Source: Acanthamoeba lenticulata (lineage: Eukaryota; Discosea; Longamoebia; Acanthamoebidae). Taken from it: 64,000 nt of DNA. Under the pieces are notes generated by a model. That model saw only the letters and a list, made by a program, of their open reading frames with translations. It was not told the DNA's origin and ran no database searches. The translations under genes and the position numbers were made by a program. The stretch lies in the NCBI GenBank assembly GCA_002179805.1, contig NAVB01000487.1, positions 1 to 64,000 of the forward strand, given 5' to 3'. Positions 11,701-28,644 of the stretch are shown here, piece by piece; the stretch's first letter is position 1; the number at the start of each line of letters is the position of its first letter.

Positions 11701-13873
11701 CGTGAGGCCCTCGGCCATCTCCTCAACCTGGAGCGCGAGGTCGCCGATAAAGTCGCGCTTGCTGACGGCATCCCAGTCGTACACGTCGAGCTCGAGGCGG
11801 AGGCCGTGGATCTGGTCGTGCGGCACGTAGAAGTAAAAGGTCTCCTTCCAGGTCGGGCGGGTCGTCTTCTTAAGGATCTTCGTACGGAACCTGGCCATGA
11901 CAAAGTTGGAGCCGTGAGAGGAGAGCTGCGCAGAGGAGGCCAGCCAGCCGAACCGTTTGCCGTTGAGCGAGAGCACGGCGTAGGGGTCCGAGGTGCCGCC
12001 GCGGTCCAAGGCGGGCAGGTCCACCGCTTCAATGACTGAGGAAAGGCGTACAAAGTCAGGAAATAAAGGAAAGGTACGACGAAGGGCGTGCGCACCGGTG
12101 ATTGTGAGGTAGCCATCCCAGTTGCCCAGTGGCGGGTTGTAGAGGAGGTTCAGGTGAATCTTGCCCGCAGGCCGCTCCTTAATCTTCCTTTCATGCCGTT
12201 CTTGTCGTTCGGCCCTTGGGGAGGGGGCGTGAGTGCGGGCGAGCTTGGGTCTAGGTTTGCGTCTTCACGTACTTGCATTGGGCAATGTACTCCTTGTCCT
12301 CAAACTCGTTCACCTTTGGCTCCAGGCAGATGCCACCCGGCTTAGCGGTCTGCAAGCAGGGCCAGACCAAACGAATTTGATTAATTCAAAAGATTGTGGT
12401 TATAAAGTAGGGAAGCTGCAAGTACGATGTGCTGAAGGCGGAGGAGAAGCTCGCCGTGTACGATATCGCCCTGTCTTGCCTTGGTACGGTACAGAGGGAA
12501 CCATCGCAGCACCTCCCTGCTCTCTCGCTTTGTTGGAAAACGTAAAGGGGGCGGGGAAGAGGAAGAAGGGAACACGCACTTGTTGTGGGGGATATCCTCC
12601 TTGCGCAAGGTCACGCGGCCCTACACATGCAGACATGATAAGGAAACCATCGCTGAGCCCTCATGCAGTAAGGTAGCTTGCAGGCGAGAAGCGAGGGACG
12701 TACGAGGAAGTCGTTGCGGGAGGCCCGATCCCAGTCCCACACGGAGAATGTGACCGCGCTGACGGGGTCGGACAGATCACTGCACGTCCACACAAAGCTC
12801 GGTTACATTGCAAGGTTGCACGAAAACAGCTGTCCGGCGATGTCGTACAAGAGGTAGTCTTCCTCGGTCCAGGTGGGGTTGAGCTGCAAACCAAACAATC
12901 ATGAAGGTCAGTGCGCAATGCGAACTGGAGTGTTGCAAACGTACCGTTCCCTTGACCGTGGCCGTCCTGGCGCCCTTGCTAGTGACTCTGTTCTCTCCAT
13001 CAACGACAGCAATGCGCACGAAAGGGTCACTCTTTCCTGAAGCAGAGAAATCACTCACCATCAGCTTTGCGCGACACCACATCATGCATCATGGTTTAGA
13101 GTACCGTTGCTGTCTCGCGCAGCAAGGTTGCGTCCTTGCATAACGCTGACGTGCAGCAGCTGAAATTGCTCAGCCTTTTGGTGCAAGCTCTACGTCAGCA
13201 TCATTTCAGCCTCCATAACTACGCCACGTACTCTGGGGGTGAGTTTGTCGCGTAACGGCGCGGCATTAGCCGCGTGCTTGACGTAGGAGGTGAGACATGC
13301 TGTAATCTTCTTGATGCGCTTTTCCTGTGGTGGTGGCGGAGATGAGACCCCTCTCCTCTCACTGGAACAGTGCAGACCGTACCAGCTTAGAGCCCTTTAC
13401 AAGGTGCGTGAAGGTCTTGGGGAACTTGGCAAACTTGGCCTTGGGATAACAGTCCTTGAGCTGTTTCCCCCCACAACCGCTTAACGAACTGTGGGGGACG
13501 TATGGTAAACTCTTACTGGGAAGACAGTTACCACTGCGTGTGCTTCCCGAAGCTCAGCAAAGGTGCGGTGAATGTAGTAGGTGCCCTGGGAGGTGACCAC
13601 TTCTATCTTGTACAACTGGGGAGGACTCAACAAGTCAGTACGATTGCTCTGAAGCTCGAGCGATGGTTCATATGGGAGGCAGGGCAACCTGGGTGGCATG
13701 CGTGGCGTTCAGAAACTGTTGGGCGCCGAGCACCTTCAGGCCCGTGAGCGCCACTTCAGGGTTCTGTATCTGGAATTTGATGATAGTGTCCATGTCGTCC
13801 TGGTTCTGGCGCTGGTGTTGGTAAATGCGTCTCCTGACCCAAGTCTCCCAACGGCCACGGTCAGACACGATGC
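8793..13873 (-). CDS. PX-C2-C2-LCAT-type lipase/acyltransferase
   Basis: A many-exon - strand gene. Domains in order: a PX-like phosphoinositide-binding region (LYKIEVVTSQGTYYIHRTF, then FAKFPKTFTHLVKGSKL, about 13650-13380); C2 domain 1 (FQLLHVSVMQGRNLAARDS, GKSDPFVRIAV, FSVWDWDRASRNDFLGR; about 13150-12560); C2 domain 2 (GGTSDPYAVLSLNGKRFG, TRPTWKETFYFYVP, LDVYDWDAVSKRDFIGDL; about 12020-11640); and an LCAT/PDAT-type alpha/beta hydrolase (PIVLVPGFGSTGLEV; nucleophile elbow VVLVGHSMGN at about 10430). The catalytic Asp and His sit in GDGTVSYASLNHC, which appears only when the intron at about 9250-9304 is removed. Both C2 domains keep Asp residues expected to bind calcium. It probably acts on phospholipid at a membrane recruited by PX and C2. 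The true start is uncertain: the first exon I can read begins at a splice acceptor near 13873, and the first ATG in it is at 13793. Confidence 0.8.
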
Positions 13874-14174
13874 CTGCGTTTGTATTTTCCTTTTTGTCGA
13901 GGCAGTTGCAGTTTGGTTTTCCTATTGTGGAGCCAGCGCCACCAGATTAATAAATAATAAATAAATAAAATATTTATCAACAAATAAACAAAAGATGAGG
14001 CTGTTTGGTGAACCCCAGTTGAAGTGGGAGTGTATGTGGTCGCCAAAATAAATAATACACAAGAACCAGCGTAAAGGCATGAAAAGAAGACAGGAAAAGG
14101 GAACAAAAAAAAGGCCTAACAAGCCTGCTCCGGCCTTGCTTGTTGTGGTCGCCTCCACATCATGGCGGCCTCAG
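13874..14174. other. AT-rich region between two - strand genes
   Basis: Unusually AT-rich, with TAAATAAATAA-like runs at about 13946-13992. It probably holds the 3' UTR of the YAK1-like kinase and the promoter or a missed first exon of the PX-C2 lipase. The hydrophobic - strand frames here look like by-products of T-rich DNA. Confidence 0.4.
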
Positions 14175-19579
<5,405 letters not shown>

Positions 19580-20065
19580 CTTTCAACATCGGTTCGCTAT
19601 CATAAACAGTTTGGTTCAAATGTTTTGAATGGCAGACGCGAAGTATGTGATGGTTGAATGGGGCTATGCGAAGGTGAAACGGCTTCCCTAGTCCATCAAT
19701 TGGGCCTGGGCCCTCGAGTTGCTAGCACGTTCGCGCTAGTCTTTCCCCCAACACGTGTTGCCAGATGTAGCAGAAAACACCGCACGCTAGCGACAAGAGA
19801 ATGGTTGAAAATCAAAACTCACCAAGCCTGTCTCTCCTTGTCTCGTTCGATATTCTGCTGATATTTTGATCTTTCCAGCCCAGATTAGTTATGTTTTCGA
19901 AACTGAACCAAAAGGTATCTGTGGTTTCGATTATAAAAATGAAACATTTCGGAAATACCAGAGGGGCCCAACTCATGCTTGGCTGGCCACGCAACAGTGT
20001 GGGTGTGCATCAAGCGGACAGCATTTTCAATTCAGAAAAGTAAAAAGACAGAGAGATAAGCAACC
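19580..20065. promoter_or_regulatory. Divergent promoter region between the YAK1-like kinase and Rpt2
   Basis: The 486 bp between the start codons of two divergently transcribed genes must hold both promoters and 5' UTRs. I cannot identify a specific TATA box or operator-like site with confidence. Confidence 0.5.
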
Positions 20066-21681
20066 ATGGGTCAGCAGCAATCGCAGCAGGGTGGTGCCCC
20101 TGGCGGTGGCCAGCGTAAGGATGACAAGAAGCCTGAAGAGAAGAAGGAGAAGAAGCCATTTGAGCCTTACACGCCCCCTGCTGGGTCGAAGAAGAAGGCG
20201 CGCAAGGGCGCAGGTGATCTTGCCACGAGAATCCCTGTCGGTACCGACGCACACCCACCGTCTAAATTTCATCCTCACTTGCATCGCTCTGACCAGTGCA
20301 CTCCCATCTACAGTTACACCACACACGAAATGTCGCCTGCGCCTGCTCAAGCTAGAGCGTATCAAGGATTGGCTGCTCATGGAGGAAGAGTTTGTACAGA
20401 ACCAGGAGGTGCTGAAGCCACAGGAAGAGAAGGCCCAGGAGGAACGCACGAAGGTTGATGAATTGCGCGGATCGCCCATGGGCGTCGGCACGCTCGAAGA
20501 GAGAATTGACGAGAACCACGCCATCGTTGGCTCCTCAGTTGGCCCTGAGTACTACGTCACCATCATGTCCTTTGTGGACAAGGATCTGCTGGAACCTGGC
20601 TGCTCAGTGCTTCTTCACAATAAGGTACGTCATTCTTCATGATTTGTGGCTCGATGCAGTGTCGTTCGCCTTGTAGTCGATTAATTCTTGGGCTGTGCTA
20701 AATCTTTTATTCTCCATCCGCTCCCTTCTGCAGGCTCTGTCGGTCGTGGGTATCCTGTCGGACGAGGTGGACCCTCTCGTGAGCGTAATGAAGGTCGACA
20801 AGGCCCCGCTCGAGAGCTACGCCGACATCGGTGGTCTCGAGTCGCAGATCCAGGAGATCAAGGAGGCCGTCGAGCTGCCGCTCACCCACCCGGAGCTCTA
20901 CGAGGAGATCGGCATCAACCCACCCAAGGGCGTGATCCTCTACGGCGAGCCCGGCACGGGAAAGACTCTCTTGGCCAAGGCCGTCGCCAACTCCACATCG
21001 GCCACCTTCCTCCGCGTCGTCGGTTCTGAGCTCATCCAGAAGTACCTGGGCGACGGTCCCAAGCTGGTGCGCGAGCTCTTCCGGGTCGCCGAGGAGCACT
21101 CGCCCTCGATCGTCTTCATCGACGAGATCGACGCCATCGGTACCAAGAGGTACGACGCCACTTCTGGCGGCGAGCGAGAGATCCAGCGTACCATGCTCGA
21201 GCTTCTCAACCAGCTCGACGGCTTTGATTCGCGCGGCGACGTCAAGGTTCGTCTTCTTCTTTGTGTCAGCTTCATGGCCTTCTTCTTCTTCTTGAAGAGA
21301 CTCCTCACCACTTGTTGTTGGCCTATACTTGCGCAGGTGATCATGGCCACCAACAGGATTCAGACGCTCGACCCGGCGCTGATCCGTCCTGGCCGTATTG
21401 ATCGTAAGATCGAGTTCCCGCTGCCCGATATCAAGACCAAGCGCATGATCTTCAGGATCCACACGAGCAAGATGACGCTGGCCGAGGACGTCAACCTCGA
21501 GGAGTTTATCCACGCCAAGGACGACCTCTCGGGCGCCGACATCAAGGCCATCTGTACGGAGGCCGGTCTCCTCGCGCTGCGCGAACGCCGCATGAAGGTC
21601 ACCCACGAGGACTTCAAGAAGGCCAAGGAGAAGGTCCTCTACCGCAAGAACGAGGGTGTGCCCGAGGGTCTCTACTTGTAA
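20066..21681 (+). CDS. RPT2: 26S proteasome regulatory ATPase subunit Rpt2 (PSMC1/S4)
   Basis: One of six AAA+ subunits of the 19S base that unfold substrates and open the 20S gate. The start [10 protein letters not shown] keeps the N-myristoylation signal (Gly2) known for Rpt2. It continues with the basic tract, then [20 protein letters not shown] (coiled coil), and the OB domain ending [14 protein letters not shown]. The AAA domain has Walker A GEPGTGKT, Walker [15 protein letters not shown], the second region of homology [19 protein letters not shown], and [20 protein letters not shown]. The C-terminus PEGLYL is the HbYX-type tail that docks in the 20S alpha ring. Introns lie at about 20238-20308, 20622-20732 and 21247-21336. 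Walker A has Glu where Rpt2 orthologues usually have Pro (GPPGTGKT), a conservatively placed but unusual change. The start has a good context, ACCATGG. Confidence 0.97.
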
Positions 21682-21780
21682 ACGACGATGTTCTTGTTCG
21701 AACAAGTGCTCCCTTTTTTGTTTTTTTTTTGGCTTTTTTTATTTTTATTTTTATTTTTTGTTTTGGGCCATGGCGAGGCC
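21682..21780. other. Short convergent gap between Rpt2 and the membrane-protein gene
   Basis: T-rich with repeated ATTTTT units (about 21710-21760). Probably both 3' UTRs. Confidence 0.4.
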
Positions 21781-22819
21781 TCACGAGGAGATGGTGCTGA
21801 GGCGGGTGTACTCTGCCGTGCGTGTGCGATGTCGCATGAACACAACGACGCTCACTGTCATGGCGATCAGAACGACGACACCGACAGCCCCACCAGCCGC
21901 GATAGACACAATCTCCCACGTGGGCAAGCCGAAACGCGAGGCTGGCGAAGCGGAAGGCGAAGCAAACGACGATGAAGAGGGCGATGGCGGGACAGACGAT
22001 GCTGAGGCAGTCGGCAAGGAGGGCGAGGCTGACGGTAAGGTAGAGGGCGAGGGCAAGGTGCCTGTCGCAACAAGTCTCACGTACGCGGGGCCTGAAAGCA
22101 GCCATACTCATGGTGAGTAGGCAACGCACCAGGTATTCAAGCAAGGGATAACTAACACTCACTTACCCAAGAGGAGGCAAGTGTTGTTGTCTGTGGAGCC
22201 GTAATACTCACAGTCTTCGCAGGCGTTGTGGCATCCCGCTGCGTACACGATGCTGCTTCCAGACGGGGAGTCGCTTGCGTAGGTGTAGCCCGCCACAAAG
22301 CCGTTGTACGTGTTGGAGTGAGTGCACTGGCCGCTAGCCCCGCCAGCGGCCTGTTCGGAGCTGCCAGAACAGTCCTCGGTGAAGTATACGTCAGCCGCCA
22401 CTGACAGGCTGTAGTGGCGAACAACGGTCAAGTTGTAGCGTGTATTGTTGAACTGGAGCGTAAGACAGTGGCCAAAGGCTGTACTGCCGGTGATGGCACA
22501 GTCTGCTGGCTCACAATCCAAACCACAGCCGAACCAGTACCTGTCCACAAGTGTTGGTGAGCAGGAGAGGTGTAGTGGGGGTGCAACTGAGGGCATAAAC
22601 GCACGATACTCCACTTCCCGTCTCATTGACCCGGAAGGCGACTCTCATTGAAGTGGAGTAGGTGCAGCTCCCGTCAGTCACGAACTCAGGGTAGGTCACT
22701 ATCGAGGAGCATTGCTCGTCTCCTGCAAAGGTCACCAGAAACTGAGCGCTCGCCAGCGAGAGGAACATTGTAGCGATATATATCGAAGCAGTGAACGAAA
22801 CGAAAGCTCTAATACTCAT
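21781..22819 (-). CDS. Secreted/cell-surface type I membrane protein, Cys-rich ectodomain
   Basis: Three exons join cleanly (NETGSGVS to YWFGCGLDC; CLLLG to PAYVRLVATG). The start MSIRAFVSF leads into a signal peptide with a likely cut near LASAQF. The ectodomain of roughly 200 residues has about a dozen Cys and several NxT/S sequons (NETG, NNTR, NLTV, NNTC). A Ser/Pro-rich stalk (TLPSPSTLPSASPSLPTAS and on) precedes one transmembrane helix, SIAAGGAVGVVVLIAMTVSV, and a short basic tail, RHRTRTAEYTRLSTISS. The architecture resembles a small surface receptor or adhesin. I do not recognise the ectodomain family and give no function. The YTRL in the tail fits a YxxL/phi sorting motif. Confidence 0.75.
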
Positions 22820-23156
22820 GAGTTAGGTCCAGTTAGGAACAGACAGTGCTGCAAGTTCAGCTGTCTTCTTGAACGTTACAATTCCTTCCCAAAAAAGGAT
22901 ATATCACGAACTCTCCATCGAGTATCTTGTTCCCTACGTGGAGTGATGATCTATAGTTGGTCCTCAGGTACCTTCTCGCTCTTCTCAGAGCGCTTTACAA
23001 GGGCGGGCTGGTGATCTTCTTGAGCTGAACAACAAGAGAAGTACAGCGTCAGGCTGCATCAGCGCTAGCGTTTCATGAATTTTGTGCACAAATGGAAAGA
23101 ACCTTTTCCAGAAGAAGGCCTTGGTCTCTTCGGGCTTTCTGTTGTGGAAAGGAGTC
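22820..23156. promoter_or_regulatory. Divergent promoter region
   Basis: Lies between the start codons of the membrane-protein gene (-) and the secreted phospholipase-like gene (+). It should contain both promoters. No specific site identified. Confidence 0.4.
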
Positions 23157-24960
23157 ATGAGGCAAGTTGTCCTTCTGTTGCTTGTGGTGGGCCTGTTATC
23201 CGGCTGGTTGGCTGCGGCGCACGACGCAGTTTCAAAGGACGAAAGCCGCTCAGTGGTGGCTGCCATCCTTGAGCGACTTGCGCTCGGCCCCTCGTCCAGC
23301 TCTGCCGACACTGAAAGTCATCTTGATGGTCTGGTGAAGGAGTTTTCCAAGGTGCGTATCGCCCTTCACTTGGATCAATACGCACTGCCTCACCCTCTCT
23401 CAGCTGAAGCGCAGCACCGGCTCGGTGCCCTCCACCTTGACACCTGTAGTAGTCGTGGCGTCCCTTGTTGGCAGTAGGCTCGAAGCGCAACTTGATGGCT
23501 ATTCCTCACAGTATGTTCTTTTTAAAGCTTTCCAAGTTCTCAACGCTCATTATCCAAACAGGTACTGGTACTGCTGGACCCAATGGAAGCCGTGGTTCAC
23601 AATCTGGTTGGACGAGAAAGAGCTGATCCCGGTCCTTGCCAACTGCTGGTATGAGAGGATGTCGCTTCACTTTGACGCGCAGAGTGGCCGCTCTTTCAAC
23701 ACGCCCGGTACCCCAGAGGTTTGTTGGTTGCGGTGGTTGAGTTGTATCTCATCTCTACGACGCCAGGCGTGGACACCCGGCTGGTGGACTACGGCGGCGT
23801 GGATGGCCTGACCTACCTCGACGAGGGGCAGACCCTTGGCATCTGGAACACGACTGTGGCCTTGCTTCAAGCTCTTGGGTGGGAAGTGGGCAAGAACTTG
23901 AGGGGCGCACCTTATGACTTCCGCTTCGGGCCGGCCACCTTCGCCGCCCAGGACTGGCCCAGGCTGCGCTCGCTGATCGAGGAGACTTACACCCTCAACA
24001 ACAACACCCAAGGTAACCTCTTCTTCCTCTCCTGGAACGAGTACTGACGAATCTCGTGACCGATCTCAGTGACGGTCGTATCCCTGTCGATGGGCGGGCC
24101 CTACTTCCTCGGTTTCCTCAACCAGCAGACGCAGGAGTGGAAGGACAAGTACATCCGCTCCTTCGCCTCCCTCGATGGCGCCTTTGGCGGCAGCATGTCA
24201 GCCACTACGGCTGTGATGTCGACTTCAAGTACGTGTCCGGCCTGATCGTGGGCGAGCATGGGGACTGACTCACTGACGCGCATGCGTTTTGCAGACTTTT
24301 ATTCATCTCAGGTCCCGTACCCGCAGGCGTTCAGGGCGTTGGCACAGAGCTGGCCGTCGCTTATGTGGATGATGCCCATAGCTCAGGTGCTTGGTGGCAA
24401 ACAGATCATTTTCTCCTTGAGGTCTTGCATCATGCTCACCACTCGTGCGCTCTCGTAGGTTTACGGTAATGACGAAGTGTGGGTGACGACCATCACCCCG
24501 CCCAAGAACTACACCACGGCCGACTTTGGCCGGCTGCTCGCGGACGCGGGCGGAGTCAACGCATCTCTCGTCCTTGCGGCTCTCCAGGCACAAAGTGCGC
24601 AAGAGCCCCGACCTAAACTGCGGCGAGAACAATGGCGCCAATCCTGACGTGGTGCGTGCAGAATGGCTCAACTTTGATGCGCCGGGAGTGGAGACCCATT
24701 GCTTCTTCGGCACTGGTGTGAAGACGATGCTTGCTGCGACCTTTGCTACGCCGGCCTTTGACGACACGCCCTCGGTCGTGTATGGCAACGGTGACGGCGT
24801 CGTGCCAGAAGCTGGCCTCCGCATGCTGGAGCAGTTCCGTAGCAAGCAGGCTCAGCCGATCTATAGCTACCCGATCGAGGGCCTTTTCCACGGCTCGAGC
24901 GTGCAAAACAAGGAAGTGCTGCGCATGTTCCTCGAGATTTTGACTCCATCCAGTCGTTGA
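23157..24960 (+). CDS. Secreted/lysosomal LCAT-family phospholipase or acyltransferase (PLA2G15-like)
   Basis: The start MRQVVLLLLVVGLLSGWLA is a clear signal peptide. Then follow VVVVASLVGSRLEAQLDG (family first strand/oxyanion region), YWYCWTQWKPWFTIWLDE, CWYERMSLHF, PGVDTRLVDYGGVDGL, LGWEVGKNLRGAPYDFR, the nucleophile elbow VVSLSMGGPY, catalytic Asp in GNGDGVVPE and catalytic His in GLFHGSS, in the order of LCAT and lysosomal phospholipase A2. The elbow reads SLSMGG where the family normally has a His (xHSMG), so the residue before the nucleophile is changed. About eight short introns. It is probably a hydrolase of the endolysosome or secreted digestive pathway (inference). It is unrelated in domain layout to the intracellular PX-C2 LCAT protein 10 kb away. 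Confidence 0.88.
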
Positions 24961-25191
24961 TTAAAAACTCAGATTACAGTTTTTCTTTTCTTTTTTAAAA
25001 AAATTCGTTTGCAACCAACTCTTCCTTTCCCGCCCACGGCACCAACGGCTGCGCAGTGAACGAGCGTTGCAGTTTTTGGCGCGAAATGAGAGGGGACGCA
25101 CAAGTGCTGGCTCGAGACGCTCAGTTTCACCACTTGCACAGCGTCGCGACCACCACAGCTTCTTCGGTGTCCAGGTCCAGTCGGTGCAGAG
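24961..25191. other. Intergenic gap
   Basis: Phospholipase 3' UTR with a T-rich stretch (24980-25005), then the leader of the HAT-repeat gene. Nothing else seen. Confidence 0.4.
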
Positions 25192-28100
25192 ATGGCAACC
25201 CATCTCGCGCTGCCTCAGCATCCTTGGCACGGCTTTGATTTAACGGCCGATGTGGAAAACATTCCTGCGTCGGGCCTGCTGAATGGAGCGAGCAAGGTAG
25301 TCGGGAGTCATCGTTCCTCATATTTGATGGCCGATCAAGTCTTGAGCAAGCCCAGCTCGACCGATCTCGGTTTCGGACAGAGCGAGTTGGCCTCGTGTGC
25401 ATCGACGGCCGATGATTTCTCGCTGTTCTCGGCTCCACCCTCGTCCCTTTTGCAGAAGAACTCGATCCAGCCCCCGCCCTTCTCCAGCTTCTCGTACTTT
25501 TCCTTTTCCTTCCTGAACGAGTTCATCCAGCAGACCGCAACACCGACACCCTTTGCCTCCGTGCCCCCGGCCAAGTACACGTCTGCCTTCAACCAACAAC
25601 AGCAGCAGTCCCAGATCCTGCGCGAGCGTCGCACACCATCGCCGCCGCCCTCGCTGTCGTCCATTCCTGTACCGTCTACAGCGTCAACGTCCTCGTCCTT
25701 CTTCCACGATTCGACACCGGCCATGGCCCTCTCCTACCAGCAGCAGCAGCAACAGCACTACGTAGCGGCTTCGCAGGGCTTCGGTGGGCTCCAGCACCAA
25801 CAGCTTCACCAACACCACCATCAGCAGCAACAGCATGCATCGCTCCTGCCGCTTCCCTCGGCCTACGCGCCAGCCTCGAACGCCAATGTGGTCGGAGGTT
25901 CTCGCGCAGGTGGCCACAGCCTCTTGATGCACGGGCACCCCGCCTTCCATCATCAACAACAGCAGCAGCAACAGCAGCTCTACATGCACCACCAACAGCA
26001 GCAACAGCAGCAGCAGCAACAGGATGCGGCCGCCATGGCTGCCAGGCAGCACTACCAACAGGCCCAGGCCCAGGCTCAAGCTCAGGCCCAGGCACAGATG
26101 CAGTCCATCTTCCGTAGCGAATCGCTGCTGCCCACGCCCGTCGTCGAGCACATCCAGCGCGCCGCCCAGCTGCCGACGCGCCAGCAGCCCCCGACCGTCC
26201 AGGTCCAGACGCAGAGCCATCAGGCCGCCCAGGTCCAGCCTCAGCAGCACCAGCCGATGGAGACCACGTATTCTCACCATCCTCAGGAGCGTCGCGAGTC
26301 GTACAGCGATGGCGAGGGCGACCACAGCGGGTCGGACAGCGACAGCAGCTGCGGCTCGCACGAGAGCCCGCAGGTCAAGGCCGCCTTTAAGAACTTCCTG
26401 CGCCAGTTCAAGCGCTGCGAGAAGGAGGGCGGAGTGGACGCCGCGCGCAAGTACGCCGCCGAGCAGATCAACACGCCCGGCGCGCTGCCGCTGTCGCTCC
26501 ACTGGCGCGTGTGCCTCGAGCTGGCCGACTTCCTCAAGCGCGAGAACGCCGCGTCGCAGGCCCGCAAGTGGTACCAGCGCGTGGTCCAGCTCCAGCCTTC
26601 GGCCAGTCAGGGCTGGCTCGAGTACGCCAAGCTCGAGGAAGAGTGTGGCCGCCTCACCAAGTGTCGGGTTCGTTGTTTTTCTTATTTTATTTATATTTAT
26701 AATTTTTTATTAATTAATTTTTGATCCACAGGACATCTTGCTGGAGGGCCTCACGCACTGCCCGTACAGCGAGAGCCTCTTGGTCAAGGCCCTCAAGCAC
26801 GAGGAACGCATTGGGAACCTTCCCGGCGCACGGGCCCTCATGGCCCGCCTCAGGGCCGAGTCTGTCGAGCGCACCTGGAAGACCGTGCTCGAGGGCGGTC
26901 TGCTCGAGGCTCGGGCGGGCAACCTCCAGATCGCACGCGAAGTGTTCAAGTATTTGATCAAACATGTGCCCTGGTATGGACCCATCTTCAACGAGGCCTT
27001 CCGGCTGGAGGAGCGCCACGAGAACCACCGGCGCGCGGCGGCCCTGGTTGAGCGCGGACTCGAGGAGAACCCGCGCTATGGACCCCTCTGGTTCTCGGCC
27101 CTTCGCGTCCAGGAGCGCCTGGCCTTTGATCAGCCCCAGTCCCAGTCCCAGGTCCAGCCTCAGCAGCAGCAACAGTCGACTGACCTGACGTCCCTGCGGA
27201 GCACGGTCAAGCGGGCCCTGGCCTGCGTGCCCAAGGAGCTTGTGTGGAAGATCCACTTTGAGCACGCGCAGATCGAGGAGCGCGCGGGCAACCTTCAGCG
27301 GTGCCGCCGCGAGTATGTGCGGAGCGCCTACGCCTGCCCGCCCAACCTGATCTGGAAGGTATGGCTCAGCGGCGCCCGGACGGAGCTGGCCGTGGGCAAT
27401 GCCAAGGCCGCACGCAAGCTCCTCCAGCGCGCCCTGGGCGCCGCGCCGCGCAAGATGCGGGCGGCCGTGCTGCTCGAGTGCTCGCGCCTCGAGGAGTTCA
27501 CCGGCCACGCCGAGGCCGCGCGGCAGATCCTTTGCAAGGCCCGGCGCGAGACACGGCACGAGTGGCGCGTGTTCCTCGAGAGCGTCTTGCTCGAGATCCG
27601 CGCGGGCGAGGTCGACCGCGCAATCGAGCAGGCCGAGGAGGCCCTGTGCATCCACACGGGCACCGGCCGGCTGTGGGCCGTGCTCATCCACCTGCACGGG
27701 CTGCGCGGCGACGAGGCCGCCCAGCTGCGCGTGTTCAAGGAGGCCCTCCAGGAGGTGCCCAAGTCGGGCGAGGTCTGGTGCGAGGGCGCCCGCCTGGCCC
27801 TCCGCCGGGGCAACCGAGCCGACGCCCGCCGCTTCCTCCAGTTTGCCATCCAGTTCACGCCGCAGTATGGCGACTCGTTTGTCGAGTACCTCCGCCTCGA
27901 GATCCTGGACAAGGGCGCCGACGCCGACGTGGCCGACCTCGAGCAGATGTGCATCAACGCCGACCCCAACTACGGCTTTATCTGGCTCCACTGCAAGCGC
28001 GACGCGCTCGACGGCCCCAAGCGCGTCCTCGCCCACGCACGCGCCCTGCTCCTCGGCCACAACCTCGGCCACGACGAGCTCGGGCCCGACGCCGACTCTG

Positions 28101-28393
28101 GAGCTGCTTCGCCGGCCACCAGCGCCCTCGTCCTGCGCGGCCTCAAGCGCTCGTCCTCTGGTGTCGGCGGCTATGCCTTCCTCAACGCCACGGGCCAGGC
28201 CTGGCCAGTCTCGCAGGCCTCGCAGCAGAACAAGACCGCTTCGCGCGGCCCAGCCACGAAGGCGCTCGACATCAACAAGTCTGCCGAGTCGGCGCTGCAC
28301 AGGGAGCTCACTTGCCTCATGCCGCTCTCGCACTGCGTCAGCTCGAGCGACAAGTGGAAGATTATCTTTGGTGGCGACCCCATCAAGCCTTAA
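25192..28393 (+). CDS. PolyQ-rich protein with C-terminal HAT/TPR-type helical repeats
   Basis: The first roughly 390 residues are low complexity: Ser/Pro-rich, with repeated Gln and His runs (for example about 25970-26025) and a (QA)n tract. The rest, after one intron (about 26669-26731), is an array of 34-residue-like helical hairpins: WRVCLELADFLKRENAASQA, WLEYAKLEEECGRL, FEHAQIEERAGNLQRCRREY, VFLESVLLEIRAGEVDRA and similar. The W/F...E/A...R.G pattern is that of HAT repeats of RNA-processing factors and of TPR. About twelve to fourteen units are visible. HAT proteins usually scaffold RNA-processing or RNP complexes, so that role is likely but not specific. Prp6 and CstF77 have different N-termini, so I do not assign either. 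The C-terminus is DKWKIIFGGDPIKP. The GC-rich third positions make a long antisense frame, which is not a gene. Confidence 0.78.
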
Positions 28394-28644
28394 GCGCGGC
28401 TCGTTTCGCAGCGGCCCGCCTTGTTATTCGGCTGGGACGACAGGCAGCATCCTGTACTTACGTTACGTCCTACGTTGCGCTTAAGTGTGCACCGTCAGCC
28501 ACCTCCTCACCTTCTCTACGTAAATTAACATTTTTTATTCAAAAAGCAAAAATAAAATTTAAACTAATTCGCGTGTTTTGTCTAATTTCTTAAAAAGGTA
28601 CCTTTCTCCTTTTCACCACTTGGGCGTGCCGTAGTCTCAACCAG
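28394..28644. other. Intergenic gap
   Basis: HAT-repeat gene 3' UTR (AATAAAATTT near 28550) and the leader of the transglutaminase-like gene. No other feature seen. Confidence 0.4.

Noticed and set aside
13861..14158. Hydrophobic - strand frames (IIYFGDH, YYLLIWW) as a possible membrane gene or first exon
   Set aside because: They lie in T-rich intergenic DNA, stop before the next exon, and match nothing. Kept only as a possible location of a missed first exon.
20707..21705. 332-codon - strand frame opposite Rpt2
   Set aside because: Antisense shadow of a very conserved gene with strong codon bias.
26714..28333. A 539-codon open frame on the - strand opposite the HAT-repeat gene
   Set aside because: It mirrors the GC-rich third positions of the true gene, contains no recognisable domain, and the + strand reading has clear periodic repeats.
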